64,000 bases of DNA, taken from NCBI RefSeq assembly GCF_902686445.1, contig NC_062218.1, forward strand, positions 132,479,241 through 132,543,240, in the 5' to 3' direction. How positions within the stretch are numbered: the first letter of the stretch is position 1; every line of letters begins with the position of its first letter. The notes below the pieces were generated by a model. The model saw nothing but the letters and a program-made list of their open reading frames with translations, was not told the DNA's origin and did no database searches. The stretch is from Sciurus carolinensis. Its lineage: Eukaryota; Chordata; Mammalia; Rodentia; Sciuridae. A program made the position numbers and the translations under genes. Below are positions 45,339-57,000 of the stretch, piece after piece.

Positions 45339-46973
45339 ATGGGATTGGAAATTTCATGGATTCGCATGGAAGGCTCTCTTAAGGCATTGTTAAGAGAAAA
45401 TGGAACTCCGTTAAAGTCTAACTCCACACAGTTTTAGACTGTGCGGACGTTCCTTAAAACTATAGAAGAAGCCTGTCCTTGATTCTTAGAAGAAGGGCTC
45501 CTTACTGTCCCTCAATGGGAGCATTTGGGAAAGGACCTCCGTAAACAAAATGAAAAAATGCCTCTCCCTCATGGTACTTTGCCTATATGGACATTAGTTT
45601 GTTTCTGTCTGACTTCCAAAAAACCAAAATTTCAAGAACAGCTAAGAGAAGGGGAAGAGATATTAGAAACTGTAAAAGAAGAACAATCAAGTCGAGCTTC
45701 TGAAAGAGAAAGTAGATGTTCAGACTCAGAACAGGGATGTAACTCTGAAGAACAGGAACTATCTGAGACAGAGCTAGAAAAGAAGTTCTCTCAGTGGCAT
45801 TTAGCCCCTACTGTGCCCCGCCCTCTGGCATATAATCCAGGTCACCACTCTTTTCCAAGTTGTAGGGGCACATGTACTTGCTGCACAGGGGCAGCCCCCA
45901 GACAGTGGGCTGATGTAGCATCTCGATCAGTGTTCCCAATATTCCCGGTATTTGAAGATCAAAACAATCAGAGATATCATCAAATATTAGATATAAAACA
46001 GTTAAACAGTGAAACAGTTAAAAGAGGCAGTTATGTCCTATGGAGTACAAGCTGCATTTACCATTTCTTTATTAGAGAATGTTGCAAGTCAAAATCTTAC
46101 TCTGACTGATTGGGGTAATTTAGCAAAAGCATGTTTATCTGGGGGACAATATCTTATGTGGAAGATGGCCAACCAAGAGTTATGTTCTGATACTGCCTGA
46201 CGTAATGCAGTTGCGGGCAATCCTCAATGGAATCTAGACATGCTGACAGGCCAAGGACCATATGAAGGGCAAGGAAACCAGATTAATTTCCACCCCAGTG
46301 TGTATCAACAAATTAGTGCTGCTGCCACTAAAGCTTGGAAAACGTTTTCAGGTGCTGGCGATCTTCAAGGACAGTTATCTAAGGTTATTCAAGGCAACAA
46401 TGAACCCTATGCCGATTTTGTAGACAGATTGATTCAAACAGCAGGACATATATTTGGAGATGTAGACCAGGCTATGCCTTTAGTCAAACAGCTTGCATAT
46501 GAGCAAGCAAATAAATGGTGTAAAGAAGCAATAAGACCTTGGAAAAGCAAAGACCTTGGAGCCTATTTAAAGGCTTGTAGGGATATTAATGAGGTTTTTA
46601 TTCAAGGTCAGGTGATGGCTGCAGCACTTGCACAGGGTCTTAGAGGCAATGCCAACTCCCACCCAGGCCAACAGTGTTATCGGTGTAAACAATATGGACA
46701 CATAAAAAGGACTGCCTCCAGGGTCCTGTGCCAAAATTATGTCCCCGATGTAAAAAAGGGAAACACTGGGCAAGTGACTGTAAATCAACTAGAGACAAAG
46801 ATGGTAACCCTTTACCTCCAAAAAATGGGAATCAGGGCCCCCGGACTCAGGGTCCACAAATATATGGGGCTATCCAGTCCGTACCTCGGGCCTATTACCC
46901 CTTGACTCCCCAACTAGACAAACAAGAGGAAGTGCAGGATTGGACCTCTGTGCCTCCACCAGAGCAGTATTAA
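45339..46973 (+). pseudogene. gag: gag remnant (matrix, capsid, two zinc knuckles)
   Basis: Starts at ATG 45339 (MGLE, Gly2 for myristoylation). Nonsense codons stand at 45435-45437 (TAG) and 45480-45482 (TGA), a frameshift occurs near 46010, another TGA at 46198-46200 and a frameshift near 46730. Capsid is recognisable at 46000-46600, with the major homology region encoded around 46390-46450. The first Cys-His box ([14 protein letters not shown]) is at about 46675 with its last Cys lost. The second ([14 protein letters not shown]) is intact at about 46740. Upstream, an acidic Glu/Ser-rich linker spans 45650-45790. Matrix resembles the extra C-terminal segment of the gag at 14070-15686. Confidence 0.85.
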
Positions 46974-47185
46974 CTCCAGAGATGGGAGTACAACCAATAC
47001 CAACTTCGGTTCTGGGGAGGAGTTCTTCTGCTTTAAAAGGATTAAATATTGTCCCTGAAGTTATAGACCCTGATTTTACAGGAGAAATAAAAATCCTTGC
47101 TTCTTCACCAAGAGGTGTAGCTATTAGCTCAGGGTGATCGCATAGCACAATTGTTGGTCTTAGCCAGCTGCCATGATCAATATCC
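46930..47185 (+). pseudogene. dUTPase domain remnant
   Basis: Trimeric dUTPases keep uracil out of retroviral DNA, and in betaretroviruses the domain precedes protease. Visible motifs are DLCAST with [14 protein letters not shown], then VIDPDFTGEIKI, then, after a frame change near 47137, GDRIAQLLVL. The frame change breaks it, and the C-terminal Gly-rich motif is not seen. Confidence 0.75.
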
Positions 47186-47237
47186 ATCAAAGAATATTAT
47201 TAGGGGAAATTAAGGGTTAGGTTCTACTGGCCAAAAT

Positions 47238-47714
47238 ATGATCATGTTAACATTGGATTTAAAAGATAGACCTATGACAAAGTTAGTGATAGAAGGCAAA
47301 AGTTTTGAGGGCTTATTAGATACTGGGGCTGACAAAAGTATTATCAAAATTACAGAATGGCCCAAAGCCTGGCCGTTTCATCAGGCAGATCAGACTTTAA
47401 GGGGATTGGGTATAGCTTCCAATCCTAACAAAAGCGCAGCCATATTAAAATGGAAGGATGAAGAAGGTCATAGTGGTACCGTCCAACCTTACGTCCTTGA
47501 ACATCTCCCGGTAAACTTGTGGGGGAGAGATATCATGGAACAGATGGATTTATATCTCACATCCAAGATCCCATACAGTAATCTAAAAGCTAATCAAATG
47601 ATGTTAGCCCAAAGACACAAATGGGGAAAAGGTCTTGGGAAAAATAGTCAAGGACCTATTTCACCCATTTTAGTTACTCCAAAACAAGATAGAAAGGGAT
47701 TGGATTTTCATTAG
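47238..47714 (+). pseudogene. pro: Protease with G-patch
   Basis: Aspartic protease with LLDTGADKSII (active-site DTG at residues 28-30) and the WGRDIMEQ block near residue 95. A G-patch-like HKWGKGLGKNSQG follows near 127-139, typical of betaretroviral proteases. The 158-codon frame is itself uninterrupted but disconnected from gag by the upstream breaks. The pol frame follows in another register, as expected for a ribosomal frameshift. Confidence 0.85.
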
Positions 47715-49022
47715 GGGCTGCTGAAGCAATTAAAATAACATGGAAATCTGATAAAACTGTCTGGGTCCCTCTGTGGCCCCTCTCAAAAGACAAATTAGAA
47801 GTGACCCAACAATTGGTTAAAGAACAATTAGAGGCTGGACACATCAAACCATCCACCTCTCCTTTCAACACACCAATATTCAAAATAAAAAAGAAATCAG
47901 GAAAATGGAGGCTAATACATGACCTAAGAGCAGTAAATTCTATAATGGAGCCCATGGGACCTATTCAATCAGGATTACTTACTTTATTGACTATTCCAGT
48001 TAATTGGCCCTCTATTGTAATTGACATAAAAGATTGCTTCTTTTCCATTCCGTTACATTACTCAGACACCAAAAGGTTTGCATTTACTGTGCCCTCACTT
48101 AATAACAGTTCTCCTAATAAAAGATATGAATGGATAGTTCTCCCACAAGGCATGGCCAATAGCCCCACTATGTGTCAAATATATGTAAACAAGGCCATTG
48201 AACTCATACACCTAGCAAACCCTCAACTTTTAATCTATCATTATATGGATGATATTTTGTTAGCTCATAAAGAAAAAACTGTCTTGGAAAATTGTTATAG
48301 TTCCTTAATAAAGTCACTAAAAAGGTGGGGCTTACATATTGCCATTGATAAGTCACAAATGACAGACACCAAAAACTTCCTGGGATCTATCATAAATGCA
48401 ACTATGGTTAAACCCACAAATTAGTATTTGAGTAGACCAACTTAAGACTTTGAATGACTTTCAAAAGCTATTAGGTGACATTAACTGGATTAGACCTTAC
48501 CTTCACTTACCCACCTCAAGTTTGGGCCCCCTGTTTGACACTCTTAAAGGTGATTCTGATCCCCTTTCTAAGCGGGTGCTTACCCCTAAGGCTCGAACAG
48601 CTCTCAAGCTTATTGAAACAGCTATGGAAAAGGTTCATCTTGATTGTATTGACCTAGCTAAGCCTTTATCATTCATTGTCTTGGCCACAAATAAGTTACC
48701 CACAGGAGTGTTTTGGCAAAAGGGTCCTATTCTATGGGTTCACATGAATTATGCCCCTAACAATATCTTATCCTTGTTTACTGGATCTGTGGCAGAATTA
48801 ATCCTTAGGGCATTAAAAGTATCCCTTTCCACCTTTGGGTCACATCCCTCAACAATAACTACTCCGTATACTACTGATCAGATACAATATCTTATTAATA
48901 ATTCAAATTCACGGGCTATAGTCTTTACTAGTACTTCTGCTGTGTTTGACAATCATTTGCCATCTGATCCTCTTCTCCAATTTTGGAGTCAACATCCTAT
49001 AATTTTCCCCAAAGTCACCTGA
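47715..49022 (+). pseudogene. pol: Reverse transcriptase remnant
   Basis: RT fingers and palm lie in one frame at 47801-48424: KWRLIHDLRAVN, LPQGMANSPT and YMDD at codons 148-151 (about 48242). A stop and frame change at about 48424-48450 separate the connection part at 48450-49022 (FQKLLGDINWIRP). Catalytic residues are still readable, but the frame is broken. Confidence 0.9.
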
Positions 49023-49440
49023 AAAGAACCTATTATAGGAGCTACCCTTATATTTACTGATGGATCAAAAAATGATATGGGTGCTATTACTGTAAATAAT
49101 GTTACAGAAACATTGCTGTTTAATACTCTATCTGCATAACAAACAGAACTATTAGTAGCTATAGAAGTATTCAGAACTCACCATGAGCCCTTTAACCTAT
49201 TCTCTGATAGCAAATACGTTGTTAATGCTATTCAAAATTTAGAATTAACTGGTCTGCTCTTCCTCACTTCCACCATCACTAAGTATTTACAATCTTTACA
49301 AAAACTTATTTGGGATAGAAAAAGCCCTTTTTTTATTGGGCATGTTTGGGTTCATACTGGCCTTCCAGGTCCTCTAAGTTTACACGATTTAACAGACAAG
49401 GCCACCAGAGACCCACATATCTTTGATGCACTTGAAAATG
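49023..49440 (+). pseudogene. pol: RNase H remnant
   Basis: Same frame as the connection domain after the stop at 49020-49022. FTDGSKND carries the first catalytic Asp, and SDSKYVVNAI the later one. A TAA at about 49137-49139 interrupts it, just before QTELLVAIEVF with the catalytic Glu. Confidence 0.85.
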
Positions 49441-50230
49441 CAAAAAATTTTCATTCCCAATTTCACGTAAATGCTTCTACTCTATGTTTACGCTATCAGA
49501 TTACTAAGGCAACAGCTCAGGACATAGTCAAGTCTTGTTCTAAATGTGCTACACTTATTCCTAACCCCTCGTTAGGAGTAAATCCAAAAGGGCTTCAGCC
49601 CAATCATATTTGGCAAATGGATGTAACTCATTATTCAGAATTGGGAAAACTACAATTCATCCATGTGTCAATAGATACCTTTTCAGAATTTATTATGGCC
49701 TCTGCTCATGCTGGAGAAAAAAACCAAAGATGTAATAACACACTGTTTACATTCTTTCTCCATCCTAGGGGTCCCCAAACAAATTAAAACAGATAATGGT
49801 CCTGGATATACATCCCAGGTCTTTAAACAATTTTGTTCCACCTTTGGCATTCAACATGTCACAGGAATTCCCTATAATCCTACTGGACAAAGCATTGTTG
49901 AGCGTGCCCATTTAACACTTTAAAACATGCTTTATAAACAAAAAGGGGGAATAGGGGCATAACACAGATCCCCAAAAGACAAATTATCTGTTGCCTTGTT
50001 CATTTTAAATTTTTAAAATCTCGATTCTGAGGGCCAATCATTCAGAGCCTAATAAAAAACATCTACCTCAAGTGCTCTGGAAGGACATTCTATCGGGACA
50101 ATGGAAAGGCCTGGATCCAGTATTAATCTGAACCCGAGGATCTGTTTATGTTTTCCAGCAGGACGCACAATCGCCAATTTGGGTGCCTGAAAGATTGGTC
50201 AAGGTTTCCTCAATAGAAAACCAAGAACAA
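49441..50230 (+). pseudogene. pol: Integrase remnant
   Basis: Zinc-binding CSKCA near 49540, core MDVTHYS near 49620 (first Asp), frameshift near 49710-49730, then [10 protein letters not shown] (second Asp) and [12 protein letters not shown] (Glu) up to a stop at about 49921. Further stops follow, and the C-terminal SPIWVPERLVK piece lies near 50173-50205. The core is similar to the integrase remnant at 11826-13046. Confidence 0.85.
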
Positions 50231-50660
50231 CAAGAAGATATGGAAGTCCTCCAAATGCTGTTGCTAATGATCCCTCACCATGTTAATGGAGGAGCCATGC
50301 GTTACCTATGGGGGATAGTAAAGGCGTGGCCTTGCCCTTTGCCCCTTACTAACTCTTCCAATCTATATCCTCCTATTCTTACCACTAATTCCACATTAGG
50401 GTTACCCACTGTACCCTTTTCTCCTGACTTAGCACCCTTCCCAAATGGCTCCTACAACTTAGCAGGTTATGTGGGAACCTCCCCCCAAGTTTGGCTATGC
50501 TAGACCGGTAGTCAGAGATGGGTAAGATTCGTGAAGAGCTCATACCAACCTAAGACAGGGAATGAAGATATAAGCTTCATTTTCCGATGGCGGGTAAGGA
50601 TATTGCTCTGTCATGGACAACCTAAGACAGGCACGGTCTTTTTATAAACAAACAGGGTGA
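50183..50660 (+). pseudogene. env: env start remnant, rest deleted
   Basis: The frame at 50183-50503 passes from integrase into the first part of an env surface subunit with N-glycosylation sites (NSS, NST, NGS) and stops at 50501-50503. Only about 160 non-coding bases separate it from the 3' LTR, so nearly all of env is gone. A weak purine tract (CAGGGTGAGA) precedes the LTR. Confidence 0.6.
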
Positions 50661-50662
50661 GA

Positions 50663-50915
50663 TGTGGGCTGGCAGGGAGCCAAAGAGCATCCTTGGTATG
50701 CCTGGAGAAAAACAGGAAGCTATTACAATTGGCTACATGTATGCTTGAGCTTGTGATTGCTTGATCTTTAACAGGATTGGGTGGACATATCTGATGGAAA
50801 TTGCTTATGCATGAGACTGCTTATATATAGAGGGTGTTATCTGAATAAAAAAAAAAAAAACTCCTTCATGACAATCTGAGGTGTATGTGTATTTATGTCC
50901 CACTGGACGGTGACA
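50663..50915 (+). repeat. 3' LTR, 253 bp
   Basis: TGTGGGCTGGCAGG to GACGGTGACA, followed by the target duplication. Differences from the 5' LTR are scattered, with a cluster at GAGCATCC versus GGGTGTGC. Confidence 0.9.
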
Positions 50916-50921
50916 GTTTAA

Positions 50922-51640
50922 ACCATCAGTTCTTGATACTGCCAAAAATCCAACAAAAATATGAAGGTGAATTAATATAAAGAAACTTTTATTTGGGAAT
51001 AAACAAAGACTAGGATTATAATCCAGGACATTCATGCATAGGCTGGGGTGGCCTTTTGCAGGTCTAGGAAACAAAAGGAAGTTTGGAGTTTTATTGGAGA
51101 AAAAGAAAAGTTTTCAAAGATAGCTCATTGAATAATTATGCTTTCAGAGATTGTTTCCATAATTTGTTACTAGAAGTTTCTCAATGTGTAGAATATTGGA
51201 AACCACAAGGTAGAAACAGAGCCTTCTGTTGTCTCCTGAGCCTGCAGCGACCATTTGCCATTGACAATGGTTCCTCTCTCCCTTTGAGGAAAGTAAGAAG
51301 GAAGGATACAGTCACCTGAGTCGTATCTGTATTAAAAAAACTCATTGGCACTGGTGGGCTCTGATTGGGGGTGACTATTTACTAGGTAAAATTAGTCTTA
51401 AAGTTATAGCTTGCTATTCCATTGAAATTGTTTTAGGATATAGTTCCTGGAGTAGTTGTCTATGACCTGCATGTTTTTCCTGAGGTCTCTTAATTCCATT
51501 TTAGTGGGGTGTAACAGAAATGAATCCATTTTGCATAATTTTCATAGTATTTGTAATAGCAGCTCCAAGAAACTGATAAATATGACAAAGAAGACTTTGC
51601 AGATGTTGATTAAGATAAGGGTTTTGAGAAGGGAAGTTTA
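50922..51640 (+). other. LTR remainder and unrecognised sequence
   Basis: The first tens of bases complete the MLT1-like LTR split by the provirus. The rest has no gene or repeat that I can name. Confidence 0.4.
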
Positions 51641-52090
51641 TCTTGAATTATATGACCCTAAATATAATCACAAAAGTCATTGTAAGAGGGTGGTCTGGAG
51701 GTATAGTTTAGTGGTAAGACATTTGCCTAGCATGAATGAGATGTTGGGTTTGATCCCTAGCACTGAAGAAAAAGCAGGGGCAGGGGTTGAGGAGATTTGG
51801 ACTAGAAGTAGAGACAATAATAAATACAGAGACAGATTTGAAGATGCTATTCTGCTGGCTTTAAAGATAGAAGTAGCAGGCAGAAGCCAAAGGATACAGG
51901 CAGCCAAAGGAAGCTGAAAAGGCAAGAAAACATTCTTCTGAAGGAGTCAGCCTGCCAACACCTTGATTTTAAGTCAATGAAACTGATTTTGGACTTCTGA
52001 CATCTAGAATGGCAAGAGAATGGATTTGTGTTGTCTTAGAGCACTAAGTTTTATAGTAATTTGTTATAGCAGCAATAAGAAATCAAAGAA
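51640..52090 (+). mobile_element. MLT1-like MaLR LTR
   Basis: TATATGACCCTAAATATAATC, then, after a nested ID, TTTGAAGATGCTATTCTGC, GGCAGAAGCCAAAGGATACA, CCTGCCAACACCTTGATTTT and TTGTTATAGCAGCAATAAG. Confidence 0.5.
51691..51777 (+). mobile_element. ID SINE in MLT1-like LTR
   Basis: GGTCTGGAGGTATAGTTTAG, TTTGCCTAGCATGAATGAG and GGTTTGATCCCTAGCACTG. Confidence 0.75.
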
Positions 52091-52651
52091 GAAACCTGAA
52101 GGCATGATAGGACCTACAGGGGCAAAGGGAAATTTTCCTCTTGTCCTCTGAACTCTGAAGGTTCACTGGAATAAACTGACAAAGGCAGATTAAATGGGAG
52201 AAAAGGCACACACATTAACATACAAAAGGGGGAAGACTACAGCATGGTGGGGATTACAGGAGTGAGATCACCTAGTAGACCAACATGATTCAGCAACTTA
52301 AATATTCCTTTTTTTCCATATGAGATGAACAGAATGTAAAGATTTTCAGGGGAATTGTACTTGGAGACAAAAATGAACCTGAAACAAAGTTTGTTTTGCC
52401 CACAGGACAGAAGATGGATTATAAATGATTCTGTATGACACCAAAATAGAGGATAATGGTGTGTGTGACAAAATTCTGTCAGTGACTGACTTTAGTCTTT
52501 CTTTCTGTGGCTTAAGTCTAGTTTTTTCTGATTAATACAATTTGTAAAAAGACTAAAGACAATTGTGTTCCTCTTTTGGTGGATTCAAACAGGTGAATAA
52601 AAGAATTTTACAAAAATCTTCTCTTTGCACTGGGAGGGGGAAAAGGTGTGT
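52091..52651. other. No gene recognised
   Basis: AT-rich sequence without long frames or nameable repeats. Confidence 0.4.
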
Positions 52652-53030
52652 TAATCAGTGTCCTGTTGCTGTGAAAAAATACCCAAGATAATCAACTTAA
52701 ACTAAGGAAATATTTACTGTGGTTCATGGTTCAGAGGTTTCAGTCTATTATCACTTGACTCCTTTGTTTTGGGGCCTGTGGCAAGGCAGATCAACATGGT
52801 AGGGAACACATGGTGGAACAAATTTGCTTAACTCATGGTGACCAGGAAGCAGAGAGAGGAATGGGCTCTAATATCCCCTTCAAGGGCATGCCCCCCCAAT
52901 AACCTATCTTCCTCCCACTAGGTCCCTCCCCCTAAAGGTTCCCCACCTCCCAAACAGCACCATCAACAAGGGACCAAGCCCTCAACAAATGGGCCTTAGG
53001 GAACATTTAAGATCCAAACCATAAATAAAG
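52652..53030 (-). mobile_element. ERVL-MaLR-type LTR
   Basis: TCAGTGTCCTGTTGCTGTG, GTTCATGGTTCAGAGGTTTC, CCAGGAAGCAGAGAGAGGA and AACATTTAAGATCCAAACC. Related to 24393-24815. Confidence 0.55.
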
Positions 53031-53173
53031 GAACATCATGGGATTCTGAATTAGGTTTTAGGAATTCTCAGTATGTCAAAACACCAGTTCTGGGGGTATC
53101 ATTTTCTGAGCAGTTCTTCATGTCAAAAATATAATGACACCCCTTGGAAACAGCATCAGCTGTAAGGACAGGA

Positions 53174-53527
53174 ATGGCCAGTCAGTCCCAGGGAATCCAG
53201 CAGCTCCTGCAAGCTGAGAAGCAGGTTGCTGAGGTGGCAGATGCCAGAAAGAGGAATGCCCAGAGAGTGAAGCAGGCAAAGGAGGAAGCACAGATGGAGG
53301 TGGAGCAATACCGCCGAGATCGAGAGCCGGAATTCCAGAACAAGCAGCAGGCGGCCATGGGCTCCCAGGGTAACCTGTCAGCCGAACTGGAGCAGGCCAC
53401 AAGGCGCCAGGTACAGGGCATGCAGAGCTCCCAGCAGAGAAACCAGGAGTGCAACCCTGCCCACCTTCTTAGCATGGTCTGCGATGTTAGGCCCCAGGTT
53501 CACCCCAACTATCGGATCACTGCGTAG
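53174..53527 (+). CDS. ATP6V1G2: ATP6V1G2 retrocopy, intact frame
   Basis: ATP6V1G2 encodes the brain-enriched G2 subunit of the peripheral stalk of the V-type proton pump. The 117-codon frame starts MASQSQGIQQLLQAEK and ends VHPNYRITA, with KQAKEEAQMEVEQYRR and AAMGSQGNLSAE between. This fits G2 rather than G1 or G3. The normal protein has 118 residues. Here one codon is missing (AEVADARK where AEKVADARK is expected), and RNQECNPAHLLS replaces a better-conserved stretch near residue 92. No introns interrupt it, although the parent gene has them, so it is a retrocopy. No stop or frameshift occurs. Upstream in-frame codons back to 53144 are probably copied 5' UTR. No promoter was recognised, so I lean to a young pseudogene, with an expressed retrogene as the alternative. 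Confidence 0.85.
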   Translation: MASQSQGIQQLLQAEKQVAEVADARKRNAQRVKQAKEEAQMEVEQYRRDREPEFQNKQQAAMGSQGNLSAELEQATRRQVQGMQSSQQRNQECNPAHLLSMVCDVRPQVHPNYRITA

Positions 53528-53596
53528 GATCCACCATAGGATCTGACTCCTCCAGTCAGTTCTCTTCCTCAAGGAAATCTCCCAAATCAAATTACC

Positions 53597-53672
53597 TTCC
53601 CTTGCCTAGCATGCAAGGCCTTGGGTTCATTTCCCAGTGCTACAAAAAAAAAAAAAAAAAAAAAAAAAAACA
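53597..53672 (+). mobile_element. 5'-truncated ID SINE with 30-bp A-tail
   Basis: CCTTGCCTAGCATGCAAGGC and GGGTTCATTTCCCAGTGCTAC, followed by an uninterrupted run of about 28 A. The long pure tail suggests recent insertion. Confidence 0.8.
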
Positions 53673-53994
53673 ATCAAACAAAACAAAAAACACACCTCAT
53701 CCCTGGAAAATCTAGGAACCAGGATCCAAAGAATCCTGTGAAACTTGTAAATATTCTGCTTGACTCTGAATTTATTTTATTTTATTTTTTGAATTTATGT
53801 TTTTTTTTAATTGTAAACAAAAGGGATACATGTTGTTTCTCTGTACATGGCGTAAAGGCATACCATTTGTGTAATCATAAATTTACATAGGGTAATGTTG
53901 TTTGATTCATTCTGTTATTTTTCCCTTCCCCTCCACCCCTCCCACCCCTCTTTTCCCTCTATACAGTCCTTCCTTCCTCCATTCTTGCCCCCCT

Positions 53995-54028
53995 CCCTAA
54001 CCCTAACTCTAACCCTAAAACTAACCCC
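53995..54028 (-). repeat. Telomere-like G-rich tract in L1 3' UTR
   Basis: The plus strand holds CCCTAACCCTAA, CTCTAA, CCCTAA and related units. The minus strand is therefore TTAGGG-like and sits next to G-runs (54025-54045), so it could form a quadruplex. Confidence 0.8.
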
Positions 54029-54070
54029 TCCCACCCCCCATTATGTGTCATCATCCACTTATTAGTGATA

Positions 54071-57000
54071 TCATTCGTCCATTGGTTGAGATTGGCTTAT
54101 CTCACTTAGCATGATATTCTCCAGTTTCATCCACTTGCCTGCAAATGCCATAATTTTATCATTCTTTATGGCCGAGTAATATTCCATTGTATATATATAC
54201 CACAGTTTCTTTATCCATTCATCAACTGAAGGGCATCTAGGTTGGTTCCACAATCTGGCTATTGTGAACTGAGCAGCTATGAACATTGATGTGGCTGTAT
54301 CTCTGTAATATGCTGATTTTAAGTCCTTTGGGTATAGGCCAAGGAGTGGGATAGCTGGGTCAAATGGTGTTCCCATTCCAAGCTTTCTGAGGAATCTCCA
54401 CACTGCTTTCCAGAGTGGCTGCACTAATTTGCAGCCCCACCAGCAATGTATGAGTGTACCTTTTTCCCCACATCCTCGCCAACACCTGTTGTTGCTTGTA
54501 TTCTTGATAATCGCCATTCTAATTGGGGTGAGATGGAATCTTAGGGTGGTTTTGATTTGCATTTCTCTTATTACTAGAGATGTTGAACATTTTTCCATAT
54601 GTTTGTTGATTGCTTGTATATCTTCTTCTGTGAAGTGTCTATTCATTTCCTTAGCCCATTTGTTGATTGGATTATTTGTATTCTTCATGTAGAGTTTTTT
54701 GAGTTCTTTATAGTTCTGGAGATTAGTGCTCTATCTGAAGCATGATTGGCAAAGATTTTCTCCCACTCTGTAGGCTCTTTCTTCGCATTGCTGATAGTTT
54801 CCTTGCTGAGAGAAAGCTTTTTAGTTTGAATTTATCACAGTTATTAATTCTTGCTTTTATTTCTTGTGCTATGGGAGTCCTGTTGAGGAAGTCTGGTCCT
54901 AAGCCGACATGTTGAAGCTCTGGACCTACTTTTTCTTCTATAAGATGCAAGCTCTCTGGTCTGATTCCAAGATCCTTAATCCATTTTGAGTTTAGTTTCG
55001 TGCATGGTGAGAGATATGGGTTTAGTTTCATTCTGTTGCATATGGATTTCCAATTCTCCCAGCACCATTTGTTGAAGAGGCTATCTTTTCTCCATTGCAT
55101 ATTTTTGGAACCTTTGTCTAGTATGAGAAAATTGTATTTATTTGGGTTTGTGTCCGTGTCCTCTATTCTGTACCATTGATCCACCTTTCTATTTTGGTAC
55201 CAATACCATGCCGTTTTTGTTACTATTGCTTTGTAGTAGAGTTGAAGATCTGGTATTGCGATACCCCCTGCTTCACTCTTTCTGCCAAGGATTGCTTTAG
55301 CTATTCTGGGTTTTTTATTCTTCCAGATGAATTTCATAATTGCTTGCTCTATTTCTGTAAGGTACATCATTGGGATTTTCATTGGAATCGCATTGAATCT
55401 GTATAGCACTTTTGGTAGTATGGCCATTTTGACAATATTAATTCTGCCTATCCAAGAACATGGGAGATCTTTCCATCTTCTAAGGTTTTCTTGAATTTCT
55501 TTCTTTAGTGTTCTGTAGTTCTCATTGTAGAGGTCTTTCACCTCTTTTGTGAGATTGATTCCCAAGTATTTTATTTTTTTCGAAGCTATTGTGAATGGGG
55601 TAGTTTTCCTGATTTCTCTTTCTGAAGATTCATCGCTTATGTATAAAAATGCCTTAGATTTATGTGCATTGATCTTATATCCCGCTACTTTACTGAATTC
55701 ACTTATGAGTTCTAAAAGTTTTCTGGTGGAATTTCCTGGTTCCTCTAAGTATACAATCATATCATCAGCAAATAGGGATAGTTTGAGTTCTTCTTTTCCT
55801 ATTCATATCCCTTTAATTTCTTTGGTCTGTCTAAGTGCTCTGGCTAGAGTTTCAAGGATGATATTGAATAGAAGTGGTGAAAGAGGGCATCCCTGCCTTG
55901 TTCCAGTTTTTAGAGGGAATGCTTTCAGTTTTTCACCATTTAGAATGATATTAGCCATGGGCTTAGCATAGATGGCCTTTACAATGTTAAGGAATGTTCC
56001 CACTATCCCTATTTTTTCTAGTGTTTTGAGCATGAAGGGGTGCTGTATTTTATCAAATGCTTTTTCTGCATCTATTGAAATAATCATGTGATTCTTGACT
56101 TTAAGTCTATTGATATGGTGAATGACATTTATTGATTTCCTGATGTTGAACCAACCTTGCATCCCTGGGATGAAACCCACTTGATCATGTTACACTATCT
56201 TTTTAATATGTTTTTGTATGCGATTTGCTAAAATTTTGTTGAGAATTTTTGCGTCGATATTCATTAAGAATATTGGTCTGAAATTTTCTTTCCTTGATGT
56301 GTCTCTGTCTGGTTTAGGTATCAGGGTAATATTGGCCTCATAGAATGAGTTTGGGAGGGTTCCCGCCTCTTCTATTTTATGGAATACTTTGAGAAGTATT
56401 GGAATGAGTTCTTCTTTAAAGGTTTTGTAGAACTCGGCTGAGAACCCCTCTGGTCCTGGACTTTTCTTTGTTGGTAGGCTATTGATGACTTCTTCTATTT
56501 CATTACTTGAAATTGGTCTATTTAAATTGTGTATGTCCTCCTCATTCAGTTTAGGCAATTCATATGTCTCTAGAAACCTGTTGATGTCTTTGAAATTTTC
56601 TATTTTGTTGGAGTATAGATTTTCAAAATAGCTTCTAATTATGTTTTGTATTTCAGTCGTGTCTGTTGTGATATTTCCTTGTTCATTCCGAATTTTAGTG
56701 ATTTGGGTTTTCTCTCGTCTTCTCTTTGTTAGTGTGGCTAAAGGTTTATCAATTTTGTTTATTTTTTTGAAGAAACAACTATTTATTTTGTCATATTTTT
56801 GTATTGTTTCTTTTGTTTTAATTTCGTTGATTTCAGCTCTGAGTTTAACTATTTCCTGTCTTCTACTACTTTTGGTGTTGGTCTGTTCTTCTTTTTCTAG
56901 GGCTTTGAGCTGTAGTGTTAGGTTGTTTATTTGTTGAGTTTTACTTCTTTTATTAAATGTGCTCCATGAAATGAATCTTCCTCTAAGTACTGCTTTCATA

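Larger units (their letters stand above)
44788..50921 (+). mobile_element. Class II (beta-like) provirus, degraded, env deleted
   Basis: Complete insertion with 6-bp target duplication GTTTAA at 44788-44793 and 50916-50921, LTRs at 44794-45043 and 50663-50915, and genes in the order gag, dUTPase, protease with G-patch, pol, and an env start. The dUTPase, G-patch and two-frame gag/pro/pol layout identify a betaretrovirus-like element. Several stops and frameshifts and an env deletion disable it. The LTRs differ at roughly 14-16 of 250 positions, so it is much older than the element at 10.57 kb. Confidence 0.9.

Noticed and set aside
45525..46905. Several long plus-strand frames as new host genes
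   Set aside because: They are pieces of one broken gag inside a provirus with LTRs and a 6-bp target duplication.
53995..54028. Interstitial telomere or chromosome-fusion scar
   Set aside because: The repeats lie exactly in the G-rich 3' UTR of the L1, so they belong to the element.
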